Shown piece by piece: positions 16,131 to 25,670 of a stretch of 40,809 nt of DNA. The DNA is taken from the NCBI GenBank assembly GCA_028287445.1, contig JAQBPQ010000057.1, positions 1 through 40,809 of the forward strand, written 5' to 3'. Source of the DNA: Cohnella sp. GTDB lineage: Bacteria > Bacillota > Bacilli > Paenibacillales > Paenibacillaceae. A model generated the notes under the pieces. That model was not told where the DNA came from. It ran no database searches and saw nothing but the letters and a program-made list of their open reading frames with translations. A program made the position numbers and the translations under genes. How positions within the stretch are numbered: the first letter of the stretch is position 1; every line of letters begins with the position of its first letter.

Positions 16131-16351
16131 CATCCCGCCTCCTGTGGCTCTTTCGCGATTCAAATCGTACACCGCTGGCATGGGAGCTTTCTCTCATCTT
16201 CTCATTTTAGCATAACGGGAAAGCCGAGAGAACGCCGGAAGCCGGGAGCAAGCATAAAAGGTTGTCGCCAACCTCTTCACAGCGGTAAACGTTTAGGTCG
16301 GAGATCATTCAGAGATGAATGGTGCAAACTTATAAATCGTGAATGATAAAT
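16131..16351 (-). promoter_or_regulatory. walRK upstream region with extended -10 promoter
   Basis: The minus strand has TGCTAAAAT at 16204-16212, an extended -10 element, about 75 nt upstream of walR, with no good -35. Beyond it toward 16350 no ORF, tRNA or clear riboswitch is visible; the next structure is the terminator of the preceding gene. The promoter assignment is tentative. Confidence 0.5.
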
Positions 16352-16401
16352 AAAAGGCATCCCCCGGTCCGGCACGGATGTGCCGCGAAGAAAGCCTTTT
16401 T
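16352..16401 (-). terminator. Terminator after the hypothetical membrane-protein gene
   Basis: Minus-strand AAAAAGGC and GCCTTTTT form an outer stem enclosing an inner perfect stem CGGCAC-ATCC-GTGCCG, followed by TTTTTATTTAT. It separates the gene at 16440-17087 from walR. Confidence 0.75.
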
Positions 16402-16439
16402 GTACTCAATAGTAGGTTGTTCAGCTGCTTAAAACAAAA

Positions 16440-17087
16440 TTAAGGTGTATTCGACGGGGCTGCGGATGCCTCAGTGCGCGTTTGCAGCAAATCCATCATC
16501 TGCTTATATTCCGTTTCCGATAGGGAAGGCTTGATCAGCACACCCAATTGGGTCAACTCCTCCTTGGTCAGCCCATTGGCCAGCAGAGCCGACAGTTGCG
16601 CCAATTGATCCGCGTTCAGTTTGGACATCACCGAATCAAGTGCAGTCCGCTGCTGCTGGGTCATTTCCGATGTGCCGGCTCCCATTCCGAACACCGGGAC
16701 TGCCTTGCCTTCCGAAGGTGTCGGACTCCCTGGGGAGGCTTGCTCCCCTACCATACCCGGATTCGGTGAAGTCACACTTGAACTGGGACTGGGTTGGACA
16801 GCCGTCTCCTTGCTGCTGGAGGCCGTGGCATTGGAAGCATCCTTTGTCTTCGCCTGCGTATCCGACTTCGGCTTCGGTGAAGGATTGGCCCCCCACATCT
16901 TACCCCAGATGCCCGATAACGCGAAAGGCTGCGTCTGCAGGGGCAAATCCATTTGCTTTAAAAGAGTCTCCATATAACTGTTCACGATATAGCCCGTCGT
17001 CCATATGCTCAGAAAACTGAGCAGAACCGCCGTCACCAACGTGCGGGCCGCCCAGCCCACCCATTTTAACATGTCGCTATCACCCAT
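16440..17087 (-). CDS. Hypothetical membrane-anchored protein
   Basis: 215 residues. One N-terminal membrane helix (about 12-34, TLVTAVLLSFLSIWTTGYIV) and a short segment are followed by a low-complexity S/T/P/K linker (about 66-130) and a helical C-terminal part (about 135-205). That part contains two similar stretches, MSKLNADQLAQLSALLANGLTKEEL and LIKPSLSETEYKQMMDLL, rich in Leu and Gln/Glu. The domain layout suggests a tethered extracytoplasmic or cytoplasmic helical domain on a flexible stalk. I do not recognise a function. The start ATG 17087 follows AAAGGACG. It lies between purA and walR with its own terminator and is transcribed in the same direction. Confidence 0.75.
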   Translation of the reverse strand: MGDSDMLKWVGWAARTLVTAVLLSFLSIWTTGYIVNSYMETLLKQMDLPLQTQPFALSGIWGKMWGANPSPKPKSDTQAKTKDASNATASSSKETAVQPSPSSSVTSPNPGMVGEQASPGSPTPSEGKAVPVFGMGAGTSEMTQQQRTALDSVMSKLNADQLAQLSALLANGLTKEELTQLGVLIKPSLSETEYKQMMDLLQTRTEASAAPSNTP

Positions 17088-17200
17088 TTTCGTCCTTTTT
17101 CATAGTTTTAGTATGGGCAATTCTCGTAAAACCTATCCCCTAGTGAAAACGGCCGAGTCGTGCTTTAACGGCGAACACGTTTTTAACGGCGATTAACACG

Positions 17201-17226
17201 AAAAAGCACCCCAATTCGGGGTGCTC
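17201..17226 (-). terminator. Terminator downstream of purA
   Basis: Minus strand GCACCCC-GAATT-GGGGTGC, a 7-bp perfect stem followed by TTTTTCG, about 110 nt after the purA stop. The 110 nt between them hold no supported ORF. Confidence 0.85.
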
Positions 17227-17335
17227 TCTCGGCTGCACGAAGCGGCATTGTCAGTTTTTCTTTATGCCGCAGCTTCAGCCGGTACCGCCGCATTGGCCTT
17301 CCGCTGCATACGCGAGCGTCTGAAGTGCGATTCGA

Positions 17336-18619
17336 TTAGTAGATTTCAACGATCTGATTCGTCTGCTCGCGGTTGCGTCCGACCGAGAAGATGGCGATCG
17401 GGATGCCCGTCAGTTCGGACACCCGCTGCACGAAATTACGCGTGTTCACAGGCAAATCCTCCAGCCTTTTGACGGCGGAAATGTCCTCGCTCCAGCCCGG
17501 CATCTCCTCGTACATTGCTTCACATTCCCCGAGTATTTTCAGGTTTGCCGGGTAATGTTCCATCAATTCTCCACGGAAACGATATGCGGTGCAGATCTTG
17601 ACCGTATCCAAGCCGGTCAGAACATCCAACGAATTCAAGGATAACCCGGTAATACCGCTCACACGGCGAGCATGACGGAGCACGACGCTGTCGAACCAGC
17701 CGACTCGGCGCGGGCGCCCGGTTACGGTGCCGTATTCGTTGCCACGGTCGCGAATCCATGTGGCAAGCTCATCGTGCAACTCGGTCGGGAACGGTCCGTC
17801 CCCGACGCGCGTGGTGTACGCTTTGGCTACACCGATCACCTGTTGGATTTTGGAAGGCCCGACACCGGAACCGATGCACACCCCGCCCGCCGACGGATTG
17901 GAGCTCGTCACGTAAGGATAAGTGCCTTGGTCGATGTCCAGCATGACCCCCTGCGCACCTTCGAACAGCACCTTCTTGCCTTCGTCGATCGCATCGTTCA
18001 GCACAACGGAAGTGTCGGCGATGAACGGGCGAAGCTTCTCGGCAAGCGCCAAATAATCGCGGATGATGCTCTCCGCATCCAAGGCTTCTCCCGCATACAT
18101 TTGCGTGATGATCTGGTTCTTCTCCGCGATTAAGCGGCGGGCTTTGTCCGTGAATTCTTCCGCCACCATCAGGTCGGCGATCCGGATGCCGTTGCGCGCC
18201 GCTTTATCCATGTAGCAGGGGCCGATCCCCTTACGGGTCGTGCCGATTTTGTTATCGGCTTTGCGGTCTTCTTCGAGCGCGTCCAGTACCAGATGATAAG
18301 GCATGATGACGTGTGCGCGGTCGCTGATTTTCAAATTGTCTGTGGAAAAACCATTGTCGCGAATATATTGGATCTCTTCCACGAGCGCGGCCGGATTGAT
18401 GACCATGCCGTTGCCGATGACACACAGCTTGTTCTCGTTAAAAATACCGGAAGGTATCATCGTTAACTTGTACTTTTTATTCTGAATGAGAATGGTGTGA
18501 CCGGCGTTATTGCCGCCTTGGTAACGGGCCACCACATCCGCTTTCTCGGCGAGAAAATCGGTGATTTTCCCTTTCCCTTCGTCTCCCCATTGCGTCCCTA
18601 CGACGACGACTGTAGACAA
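17336..18619 (-). CDS. purA: Adenylosuccinate synthase
   Basis: 427 residues, the usual length. It joins IMP and aspartate with GTP hydrolysis to give adenylosuccinate, the first step from IMP to AMP. N-terminal [10 protein letters not shown] is the GTP-binding/catalytic loop with the catalytic Asp, and NNAGHTI carries the catalytic His. [12 protein letters not shown] and [10 protein letters not shown] follow as expected. The start is TTG at 18619, placed 6 nt after GGAGGG and giving the conserved N-terminus STVVVVG; the ATG at 18658 would add 13 non-conserved residues. Confidence 0.97.
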   Translation of the reverse strand: MSTVVVVGTQWGDEGKGKITDFLAEKADVVARYQGGNNAGHTILIQNKKYKLTMIPSGIFNENKLCVIGNGMVINPAALVEEIQYIRDNGFSTDNLKISDRAHVIMPYHLVLDALEEDRKADNKIGTTRKGIGPCYMDKAARNGIRIADLMVAEEFTDKARRLIAEKNQIITQMYAGEALDAESIIRDYLALAEKLRPFIADTSVVLNDAIDEGKKVLFEGAQGVMLDIDQGTYPYVTSSNPSAGGVCIGSGVGPSKIQQVIGVAKAYTTRVGDGPFPTELHDELATWIRDRGNEYGTVTGRPRRVGWFDSVVLRHARRVSGITGLSLNSLDVLTGLDTVKICTAYRFRGELMEHYPANLKILGECEAMYEEMPGWSEDISAVKRLEDLPVNTRNFVQRVSELTGIPIAIFSVGRNREQTNQIVEIY

Positions 18620-18702
18620 GACAATCCCTCCGTCCGGCAGCGATTCTGTCGCCGGCATGATTATGCCTCCCAGGCCTAAATCGGCCGTTTCGGGGCATGT
18701 TT

Positions 18703-18731
18703 AGTGTAGCAAGTGATGTAACGGAAGTCAA
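18703..18731 (-). promoter_or_regulatory. purA promoter
   Basis: Minus strand TTGACT (18726-18731), 17-nt spacer, TACACT (18703-18708), with transcription expected to begin about 75 nt upstream of the TTG start. The leader is too short for a purine riboswitch and none is seen. Confidence 0.65.
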
Positions 18732-18794
18732 CGTAAAAGCGAACAATTCACCGTACATCTATTCTAATGTTCGGATTTAGGTTTATGTAACCCA

Positions 18795-20177
18795 TTAGGC
18801 ACTGCCCGCCATCAGCCCGACTTGCCCGACATGCCCGCGATCCAAACTGACGAATTTGTTGAAATTTTTCAGGAAGACGAGCTCAACCGTTCCCACAGGC
18901 CCGTTCCGCTGTTTGGCGATAATGATCTCGATGATGTTTTTCTTCTCGGTTTCTTTGTCGTAATAATCGTCCCGGTAGAGGAATGCGACAATGTCGGCAT
19001 CCTGCTCGATCGAACCCGATTCCCGAAGGTCGGACATCAACGGCCGTTTGTCCTGCCGTTGTTCCACACCACGGGACAACTGGGACAGTGCAATGACGGG
19101 CACTTCGAGTTCCCGCGCGATTTGTTTGAGCGTGCGTGAAATTTCCGAAACTTCCTGCTGACGGTTCTCGCCCGCTTTGCCGCGGCCTGAGATCAGTTGG
19201 AGGTAGTCGATCAGGACCATGCCGAGGCCTTTCTCTTTCTTGAGCCGTCGGCACTTGGCCCGAATATCGGCCACAGTAATGCCTGGCGAGTCGTCGATGA
19301 ACACCTGCGCTTCGGACAACGACCCGATCGCCATGGACAGTTTTTCCCAGTCGTCGCCTTCGAGGAAACCGGTCCGCATCCGGCCGGCATCCACGTTCGC
19401 TTCCGCACAAATCATCCGTTGCACCAGTTGGGGAGCCGACATCTCGAGGCTGAAAATGGCCACCGTTTCCCCTGCCCGGACCGAGACGTTCTGCGCAATG
19501 TTCAGTGCGAACGCCGTCTTTCCGACGGATGGACGGGCGGCGACAATGATCAGGTCGTTGCGCTGGAAGCCAGACGTCATCTTGTCCAAATCCGGGAAGC
19601 CGGACGGAATGCCGGTGACGCCGCCTTTGTGGTTATAGAGAAATTCGACCCGTTCAAACACGTCCATCAGAACGTCGCGGATGCTGATGAATCCCGTGGA
19701 GGCGCGCCGGTTAGACAGCTCTAGAATGCGCTGCTCGGCATCGCTCAGGAGGGCTCCCACTTCGTCGCCTTCCGCGTATCCGCTGGAGACGATTTGGGTC
19801 GCCGTCCGGATCAATCGGCGAAGCATCGATTTCTCTTCCACGATCTGCGCGTAATATTCCACATTCGCAGCTGTCGGCACCGCGCCGGCTAATTTTACGA
19901 TATAGCTGACGCCGCCGACTTCCTCCAACTGACCATGATCCTGAAGTCGAGCCGTGAGCGTAATCAGGTCGATCGGCTGGTTATCCTCGTTCAGAGCCAC
20001 AATCGCATCGAAAATCCGCTGATGCGCAACACTGTAGAAGTCTTCCGCGCGCACACGCTCCATTGCCGTGATGAGCGCCTCCGTTTCCAACAGGATGGCA
20101 CCCAGCACGGCTTGTTCGGCTTCCAGGTTTTGCGGAGGTACACGGTCGAACGCTATTTGATCTCCGCTTCCATTCAT
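18795..20177 (-). CDS. dnaB: Replicative DNA helicase DnaB (DnaC in B. subtilis)
   Basis: 460 residues: an N-terminal domain (about 10-110, PPQNLEAEQAVLGAILL) and a RecA-like ATPase domain with Walker A ARPSVGKTAFALN and Walker B MVLIDYLQL. It forms the hexameric helicase that unwinds DNA at the replication fork. The length is normal and no intein interrupts the Walker A region. The start ATG 20177 lies 4 nt after the rplI stop, with GGAGGAAT inside the end of rplI. It is the last gene of yybS-gdpP-rplI-dnaB; no clear terminator follows. Confidence 0.97.
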   Translation of the reverse strand: MNGSGDQIAFDRVPPQNLEAEQAVLGAILLETEALITAMERVRAEDFYSVAHQRIFDAIVALNEDNQPIDLITLTARLQDHGQLEEVGGVSYIVKLAGAVPTAANVEYYAQIVEEKSMLRRLIRTATQIVSSGYAEGDEVGALLSDAEQRILELSNRRASTGFISIRDVLMDVFERVEFLYNHKGGVTGIPSGFPDLDKMTSGFQRNDLIIVAARPSVGKTAFALNIAQNVSVRAGETVAIFSLEMSAPQLVQRMICAEANVDAGRMRTGFLEGDDWEKLSMAIGSLSEAQVFIDDSPGITVADIRAKCRRLKKEKGLGMVLIDYLQLISGRGKAGENRQQEVSEISRTLKQIARELEVPVIALSQLSRGVEQRQDKRPLMSDLRESGSIEQDADIVAFLYRDDYYDKETEKKNIIEIIIAKQRNGPVGTVELVFLKNFNKFVSLDRGHVGQVGLMAGSA

Positions 20178-20181
20178 CGGA

Positions 20182-20625
20182 TCATTCCTCCACGACCTGT
20201 ACGCTTAACGTGCCCTTTACGTCCGGATATAACTTGAGCTGCACCTTCGTTACGCCAAGCGTGCGAATCGGTTCGTCCAGCTCGATTTTGCGTTTGTCGA
20301 CCGTAATTTTCTGTTTTTCCAGCGCTTCGGCAATTTGTTTGCTCGTGATGGCGCCGAATAGGCGTCCGCCTTCTCCGGCTTTGGCCTTGATTACGACCGT
20401 CATCTCCGAAAGCTTGGCGGCAAGCGCCTGGAATTCCTGCTTCTCGCGTTCCTTCTTCTTGCCCGCCGCCGCGCTGATCTGCTCCTGCGCTTTCTGCGCA
20501 CCTGCCGTTGCGGGCTGAACAAGTCCTTTAGGAAGCAAGAAGTTGCGCGCGTAACCTTCGGACACTTCCTTCACTTCGCCTTTTTTTCCCTGGCCTTTCA
20601 CGTCCTGCAAAAAGATGACTTTCAT
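20182..20625 (-). CDS. rplI: Ribosomal protein bL9
   Basis: 147 residues: [29 protein letters not shown] is the conserved rRNA-binding N-terminal domain, followed by a long helix (about 41-80) and a C-terminal domain. It binds 23S rRNA near the L1 stalk. Its ATG overlaps the gdpP stop as ATGA (20622-20625), so the two are translationally coupled. Confidence 0.97.
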   Translation of the reverse strand: MKVIFLQDVKGQGKKGEVKEVSEGYARNFLLPKGLVQPATAGAQKAQEQISAAAGKKKEREKQEFQALAAKLSEMTVVIKAKAGEGGRLFGAITSKQIAEALEKQKITVDKRKIELDEPIRTLGVTKVQLKLYPDVKGTLSVQVVEE

Positions 20626-22586
20626 TCGAACAACCCCTCTTCCTCTTCGATTTTCTTCAGAACTTTCCGCAGCTTGACCGCCACTTCCGGCACCGTGCCT
20701 TGCACTTGTGCGGCCGCGTTGGTGAAATGTCCGCCTCCACCCAGCCGTTCCATAACGATCTGAACGTTGATCTGCCCAAGGGAACGGGCGCTGATGCCGA
20801 CGAGACCGTCGGTGCGCAAGCCGACCACAAAAGAAGCCTTAATGCCAGTCATGTTGAGCAGCGTATCCGCCGCCTGCGCAATGAGCAACTGAGGCAGTTG
20901 TTTAACTGAATCATAAACCGCTATGGCGATATTGTCGCGGTAAATCTCGGCGTGCCGGATGATTTCGGCTTTGCGGACGTATTCTTCGAGATCTTCTTTG
21001 AGCATCCGTTGGATAAGCATCGAATCCGCGCCATTACGTCGCAGGAAGGAGGCCGCTTCGAACGTCCGCGATCCCGTCCGGAACGAGAAACTCTTGGTGT
21101 CGACGGTAATCCCGGCGAGCAGTGCGGTCGCTTCCCGCACGTCCAGCACGATCCGTTCATGGATATATTGCAGCAGCTCCGTGACCAGTTCGCATGTCGA
21201 GGACGCGTAGGGCTCCATATAAATCAGAACCGCGTCTTCGATAAATTCCTCGCTGCGGCGGTGATGGTCGATGATCACGATTCGGTCCGTCTGCTGCAGC
21301 AGACGCGGTTCCGGCACCATCGTGGCCCTGTGGGTATCGACGACGATCACCATAGACCGTTTGCCTACAAGCGTTAGTCCCAGATCCGGCGTTATAAACC
21401 GTTTATATAGCTTTTCATCCTCTTTGAGCATGTCCATCATTTTCTGAATGGCGGGATTCACGCCTTCCAGCACGATGTAGGCTTCCTTACCGTATAATTG
21501 CGCGGCTTTCAGCAGACCGATAGCAGCACCAATGGCGTCCATGTCGGGCATTTTATGCCCGATGATGATGACATTGTCGCTCTCCCGCATCAAGTCACGC
21601 AGCGCATGCGCAATGACGCGCGCCCTGACGCGGGTTCGTTTCTCCACCGCATTGCTTTTGCCGCCGTAGAAGCTTTGCCGCTGACCGAATTTCACGACCG
21701 CCTGATCGCCGCCGCGTCCGAGAGCCATATCCAGGCTGCCTTGCAATAATTGTCCCAGTTGTACAATACTCTCAGCTCCGGACGCAAGTCCGATGCTCAG
21801 CGTCATCGGCAGCTTCTGATCCATGGTCATTTCGCGTACGACATCCAACAAATCAAAACGGGACAACTCCAGCTGCTTGAGGGCCACTTGATTCGTAACG
21901 ATCATATATCGATCGGAGGTCAGCCGGCGAAGGAACAACCCGTATTTGAGGGCCCATTCGTTGATCGCTCCCGTAACCCGGGACAGCATCAGCGCCCGTT
22001 GCTGCTCATCCATGCCTTGGGCCACCTCTTCGAGGTTATCCATCATGACGATGCCGAGCACCAGCTTCTCGTCTTCATAACGCTTTTTGAACGTCCACAT
22101 CTCCGTTATGTCGTGGACATACAAAACCCGCTCCTGCGGGCGGAACAACAGCTCGTAGACCCGTCCTCCGATGGAAGCTTCGATCGGCGCTTCTTTCTCC
22201 TTCAGCGGCTGCTGCAGCACGGGAAACAACTGGTTCAGAGGCTCTCCCACCACATTGGGACGACCGAGCACATTGGCTGCAAAAGCGTTGTGCCACTGCA
22301 CTTCCCTGTCTTCATTGTAGAGAAAAATACCGAACGGCAGCTGGCTGATGACCTCGTTGCCTACACTTTTGATGCGGTGCGACAAAGTGAGGACATAATC
22401 GTTCAATTCTTTGCGGAAAGCACGCTCCGCCAGGACGCCGAATACCACGACGACCCCGCCAAGAACAAGACCGAGGAGGCCGAGCACCCACTGGTACCAG
22501 GTCAGCGCCACCGTCAGCAAGAAAATCAGCACCAACGCCCAGACGATATGCATGCCGTGCCATCGCTGCACGAGAAACTTGGGCAT
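20622..22586 (-). CDS. gdpP: Cyclic-di-AMP phosphodiesterase GdpP (YybT)
   Basis: 654 residues: two N-terminal membrane helices (about 13-31 and 33-53), a PAS-like domain (about 75-150), a degenerate GGDEF domain (about 170-300) and a C-terminal DHH/DHHA1 phosphodiesterase. Key motifs are [26 protein letters not shown] and [10 protein letters not shown]. It hydrolyses c-di-AMP to pApA and thus controls potassium homeostasis, cell-wall stress and beta-lactam tolerance. The start ATG 22586 is 66 nt after the yybS stop. It sits in the conserved yybS-gdpP-rplI-dnaB cluster. Confidence 0.95.
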   Translation of the reverse strand: MPKFLVQRWHGMHIVWALVLIFLLTVALTWYQWVLGLLGLVLGGVVVVFGVLAERAFRKELNDYVLTLSHRIKSVGNEVISQLPFGIFLYNEDREVQWHNAFAANVLGRPNVVGEPLNQLFPVLQQPLKEKEAPIEASIGGRVYELLFRPQERVLYVHDITEMWTFKKRYEDEKLVLGIVMMDNLEEVAQGMDEQQRALMLSRVTGAINEWALKYGLFLRRLTSDRYMIVTNQVALKQLELSRFDLLDVVREMTMDQKLPMTLSIGLASGAESIVQLGQLLQGSLDMALGRGGDQAVVKFGQRQSFYGGKSNAVEKRTRVRARVIAHALRDLMRESDNVIIIGHKMPDMDAIGAAIGLLKAAQLYGKEAYIVLEGVNPAIQKMMDMLKEDEKLYKRFITPDLGLTLVGKRSMVIVVDTHRATMVPEPRLLQQTDRIVIIDHHRRSEEFIEDAVLIYMEPYASSTCELVTELLQYIHERIVLDVREATALLAGITVDTKSFSFRTGSRTFEAASFLRRNGADSMLIQRMLKEDLEEYVRKAEIIRHAEIYRDNIAIAVYDSVKQLPQLLIAQAADTLLNMTGIKASFVVGLRTDGLVGISARSLGQINVQIVMERLGGGGHFTNAAAQVQGTVPEVAVKLRKVLKKIEEEEGLFE

Positions 22587-22652
22587 GTTACGATCCGCTC
22601 CCGTCCCCGGATCCGTACCTTGTCGCGTGTTGCGCGCAAAAGCCGGCCGATC

Positions 22653-23558
22653 TTATTTCACAAAATAGCGACGCAGCGGGAACGCCACGTCAAGCAAGCC
22701 GATGAGGTAAAAAGGCGGAAACAATACGATGGGCACTGCGATAAGCACTGGAACGACTTTGGACCATTTTTTGGCATCCGCCAAATAGAAGAAAAATCCG
22801 ATGGCCTGAACCGTGAAAGCAAACCGCAGAATAGGCACGAGATTTGCGGTGACGATGGTCCAGAAGCCGTTTCCGTCCTGGGGAATTATATAAGACAGTA
22901 CGAGTCCGATCAAATAATAGAATACCAAGCTTCGCGGCAGTCTCCAGGTCTTGGCCTGCGGCAGCCCGGGAACCTCGACACCGGAATATCGAAGGGCCAG
23001 CCGCGACAAACCGTGGGTAATGACCGCGAACAGGAAAGACGAGAGCAGGAGCAGCATCGGCAGCATCGTCACGATCGCATTGCCGAGCGCATCCGCCGTT
23101 TGCGCCGCCCATCCGGCCGGGAACATCCCGCCCGTCTCGAGATCGCGAAGCGAACCTTGCAGCAGCGTGGACAGCTCGGCGGACAGGTCCAGACGGAACT
23201 GTAGAGAAAACAACACCAATTCCAGCAGCAGCTGCGTCAAAATGACGCCGAAAGCGGCCAATACGACGGTCCGCGCCTTCATTCTTTTTTTATACATGAA
23301 CCCGATCACGATGGACGGAACGATAAAGAATACGCTAAGTGTCAATGCGAGCGGTCCGTAAGGACCTAATAGAAAAAAGGCAGCGAGTCCGATTACGACT
23401 GCATGCGCGGCGAACGCGGCCGGACTCAGTAAGGTGAATAATACGACGAAGGGTGTCATGATCAGTAAAACGGTCAGCCCGTTCATCGGGGTCGGGATTG
23501 ACATAAGCAGCAACAGCGCCGCCGCACTCCAGGCCAGTGGCTTCCAGCCGATATTCAA
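22653..23558 (-). CDS. yybS: DUF2232 membrane protein YybS
   Basis: About 301 residues, very hydrophobic with about eight membrane helices, the usual neighbour upstream of gdpP. DUF2232 proteins resemble transporter components of unknown substrate. Start choice: a frame from GTG 23567 exists, but that GTG is part of the SD-like AAGAGGTGA; the TTG at 23558 lies 5 nt after it and is more likely. Upstream lies an extended -10 promoter and a leader of about 130 nt with a small GCAGC/GCTGC hairpin. Confidence 0.88.
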   Translation of the reverse strand: MNIGWKPLAWSAAALLLLMSIPTPMNGLTVLLIMTPFVVLFTLLSPAAFAAHAVVIGLAAFFLLGPYGPLALTLSVFFIVPSIVIGFMYKKRMKARTVVLAAFGVILTQLLLELVLFSLQFRLDLSAELSTLLQGSLRDLETGGMFPAGWAAQTADALGNAIVTMLPMLLLLSSFLFAVITHGLSRLALRYSGVEVPGLPQAKTWRLPRSLVFYYLIGLVLSYIIPQDGNGFWTIVTANLVPILRFAFTVQAIGFFFYLADAKKWSKVVPVLIAVPIVLFPPFYLIGLLDVAFPLRRYFVK

Positions 23559-23927
23559 AGATGTCACCTCTTGCGGTTAAGTTCCAGCTTGTCCGAAAAC
23601 GCCCGCTCCGTGTACAGATAGCTACGACGAGCCTGCGTCCGAGTATGTAGGCGGTTAGGAAAGGCAAGGTGCAGCCAAGAAAAGCTGCAATCTTCATTAT
23701 ACCATAAAATCATGCCAGCCCTGCAAATCAAGGGCGGGCTTCTTGCCAACTGCCGGACCATCGAAAGAATATCCTTATTCTCCAGGGAATCACCGAACCG
23801 TTACGATCAGTTTCCGTACATCTCCTATCGTATGTTTAGGACCCCCGCCCCATGCATGACTAAGCTTTAACGAAATTCAGAGGCAACGGTTCGATGCGCC
23901 GGTCTCCCTCCTGAGCAGAACGGGCAG
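23559..23927. promoter_or_regulatory. Intergenic region with the yybS-gdpP-rplI-dnaB promoter
   Basis: The minus strand contains TGGTATAAT (+ 23696-23704), a perfect extended -10. TTTGCA at 23722-23727 is a poor -35 at 20 nt. The stretch 23705-23927 contains an imperfect hairpin with arms near 23717-23740 but no supported gene. No clear terminator of the CBS gene was seen. Confidence 0.5.
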
Positions 23928-24344
23928 TCAAAGTGGTGTTTCCTGTACCAAAAGCTTTTCACAATAATCAATAATATCACTGCGGCGTACAATGCCGATG
24001 AAAATGTTCATATCATCCACTACGGGCACAAAGTTCTGGCTTTTGGCGAGTGAAATGAGGTCCTCCATGTCGGCATCGATGCGCACGGCACGATTGTTCG
24101 TACGGAGCGGAACCTCGGATAACGATATGCGGTGGAGTTGATCGAACGAAAGATCGGGACGGTTTTTCAAAAACCAGAGCAAATCGCCTTCCGTCACCGT
24201 CGCCCGGTAGTCTCCGGACTCGCTCAGAACGGGAACAGCCGTATAGCGGTGATGCTCCATCCGCTCCAACGTTTGACGGAATGTCGAGCTGTCCGTGACG
24301 CACACCACTTCCTGTTTGGGCAGCAGAAAAAAAGCGATATTCAT
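23928..24344 (-). CDS. CBS-domain protein (tandem CBS pair)
   Basis: 138 residues made almost entirely of two CBS motifs: about 4-60 (RQTLERMEHHRYTAVPVLSESGDYRATVTEGDLL) and about 78-135 (LISLAKSQNFVPVVDDMNIFIGIVRRSDIIDY). Paired CBS motifs form a cleft that binds adenosine-containing ligands (AMP, ATP, SAM, c-di-AMP). Stand-alone CBS proteins such as DarB in B. subtilis sense c-di-AMP; this protein is not clearly DarB, but its position next to gdpP makes that ligand plausible. The start ATG 24344 follows GTGAGGAGAGGAAACT. Confidence 0.85.
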   Translation of the reverse strand: MNIAFFLLPKQEVVCVTDSSTFRQTLERMEHHRYTAVPVLSESGDYRATVTEGDLLWFLKNRPDLSFDQLHRISLSEVPLRTNNRAVRIDADMEDLISLAKSQNFVPVVDDMNIFIGIVRRSDIIDYCEKLLVQETPL

Positions 24345-24701
24345 AGTTTCCTCTCCTCACTCTGCGAGAAAAAGCCGAAGTCTCGTCGGCCTCGGCTCTG
24401 CTCATTATATCATGGCCCTGTCCGGTCTCACCATAAGCCGACATCCCTGCTATTACTTTATGCAGGATCTTGTTGCGGTTTGACAACCGGCTTCGTATCG
24501 GACGGAACGATTAACTGATCGACAGAGGTGACTGCTCGAATCCATGAAAATGTATCCCGAGGGATGGATACCCCACAATCGATGACCCAAAGTATACGAC
24601 GGAACCCCTCGGAAAGTTACTAGATGCTACGATTCGTTGCCTTCTTCTTATTACCAACCGGGGTGAATGGGAAAGATCCGCGTTCCGCTACAAGGCAATG
24701 T
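24345..24701 (-). promoter_or_regulatory. Gene-free region with CBS-gene promoter and 5' hairpin
   Basis: On the minus strand TATAAT (24404-24409) stands 60 nt upstream of the CBS start without a good -35. Starting at the expected transcription start is a hairpin AGCCGA...TCGGCT (24373-24397) followed by TTTTTCTC, like a terminator at the very 5' end of the mRNA. It may be a 5'-stabilising hairpin, an attenuator, or coincidence. From 24410 to 24701 I see no supported gene; a few ORFs of 13-32 codons on the plus strand lack convincing signals. Confidence 0.4.
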
Positions 24702-24729
24702 CAAAAAAAAAGCACCCCGGGGGGTGCTT
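24702..24729 (-). terminator. Terminator of rpsF-ssb-rpsR
   Basis: Minus strand AAGCACCCC-CC-GGGGTGCTT: a 9-bp stem followed by eight or more T. It begins 7 nt after the rpsR stop codon and ends the operon. Confidence 0.9.
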
Positions 24730-24735
24730 GTCGTC

Positions 24736-25095
24736 TTATTCGGTCGTGTATGGCAGCAGCGCCATTTGGCGTGAACGCTTGATCGCAACCGTCAGCATAC
24801 GCTGATATTTCGCTTTGGTACCCGTCACACGGCGGGGCAAAATTTTGCCGCGCTCGCTGATGAACTTGCGAAGCATGTCTAGATCTTTGTAATCGATATG
24901 TTGGATCTTATTAACCGTGAAGTAGCAGACTTTGCGACGCTTGTTGCGTCCACGGCGGAATTTGCGGGGCTCGCGTTGTTCGCCGCGATCTCCACCACCG
25001 CCTCCACCGCCTGGTCCGCGATCTCCGCGGGGCGTATAGGTGCGCTCTTCACGAGCAGCTGGCGCGCTTGGTGCAGATTGTTGTTGATCGCTCAT
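24736..25095 (-). CDS. rpsR: Ribosomal protein bS18 with long glycine/arginine-rich N-terminal extension
   Basis: 119 residues, against roughly 75-90 in most Bacillales. The conserved core starts near residue 46 ([17 protein letters not shown]) and ends LLPYTTE. The first 45 residues are an Ala/Ser/Arg stretch plus a run of seven glycines, a flexible basic tail. S18 binds S6 and the 16S rRNA platform. The start ATG 25095 has GGAAAGGATTGAGAATCC upstream, so the extension is supported by an SD; no ATG with a better site lies inside it. Third gene of rpsF-ssb-rpsR. Confidence 0.95.
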   Translation of the reverse strand: MSDQQQSAPSAPAAREERTYTPRGDRGPGGGGGGGDRGEQREPRKFRRGRNKRRKVCYFTVNKIQHIDYKDLDMLRKFISERGKILPRRVTGTKAKYQRMLTVAIKRSRQMALLPYTTE

Positions 25096-25115
25096 GGATT
25101 CTCAATCCTTTCCGT

Positions 25116-25607
25116 TCAGAATGGCAAATCATCGTCCGAAATATCAATCGGTTTCCCGTCGTCGGCGAAGGGATCCTGGTTGTTGTTTCCGCTGTTTCTC
25201 GAGCCGGTACTGCGGGTGCCGCCTCCCTGCCCGCCTCCGCTTTCGCCGTGGTTGTCGTCACGTCCTTGTCCACCGCCGCCATCACGGTTAGGCGATTCCA
25301 AGAAACGTACATTATCGGCGACCACTTCCGTCACATACACGCGACGGCCTTCGTTGTTCTCGTAGTTGCGCACTTGCATGCGGCCTTCCACGGCGGCCAA
25401 ACGGCCTTTGCGAAGGTAATTGGCACACGTCTCGGCAAGCTGCCGCCATGTCACGACCGGAATGAAATCCGCTTCCCGCTCTCCTTGTTCCTTGGAAAAG
25501 GAGCGGTCCACAGCCAGCGTGAATTGAGCAACAGCCACGCCTGCAGGCGTGTAACGAAGTTCAGGATCTTTGGTTAAGCGTCCGATCAGTATGACCCGGT
25601 TCAACAT
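25116..25607 (-). CDS. ssb: Single-stranded DNA-binding protein
   Basis: 163 residues: OB-fold domain (1-108, [19 protein letters not shown]), then a Gly/Asn/Ser-rich linker and the conserved acidic tip DDDLPF that recruits replication and repair partners. It coats ssDNA as a tetramer. The start ATG 25607 follows GGAGGGAACG; the upstream in-frame start at 25637 would add ten residues absent from the family. Encoded between rpsF and rpsR as usual. Confidence 0.97.
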   Translation of the reverse strand: MLNRVILIGRLTKDPELRYTPAGVAVAQFTLAVDRSFSKEQGEREADFIPVVTWRQLAETCANYLRKGRLAAVEGRMQVRNYENNEGRRVYVTEVVADNVRFLESPNRDGGGGQGRDDNHGESGGGQGGGTRSTGSRNSGNNNQDPFADDGKPIDISDDDLPF

Positions 25608-25670
25608 GGAACGTTCCCTCCCCGTACTTACGGTCAAACGGCGGTTGTCCGCCTGGGTAATGTGCGGCTG

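Noticed and set aside
18620-18794. Purine riboswitch upstream of purA
   Set aside because: The predicted leader is only about 75 nt, with no three-way junction aptamer recognisable and no terminator hairpin.
18795-20177. Intein in the replicative helicase
   Set aside because: The length (460 residues) and uninterrupted Walker A and B regions are normal.
21750-23204. Plus-strand ORF of 484 codons antisense to gdpP and yybS
   Set aside because: It is Gln/Arg/His-rich, crosses two well-supported minus-strand genes and their spacer, and has no start signals; a shadow of GC-biased codons.
24410-24701. Short plus-strand ORFs (13-32 codons) between the CBS gene and rpsR terminator
   Set aside because: SD spacing is poor, there is no promoter with both elements, and no recognisable peptide.
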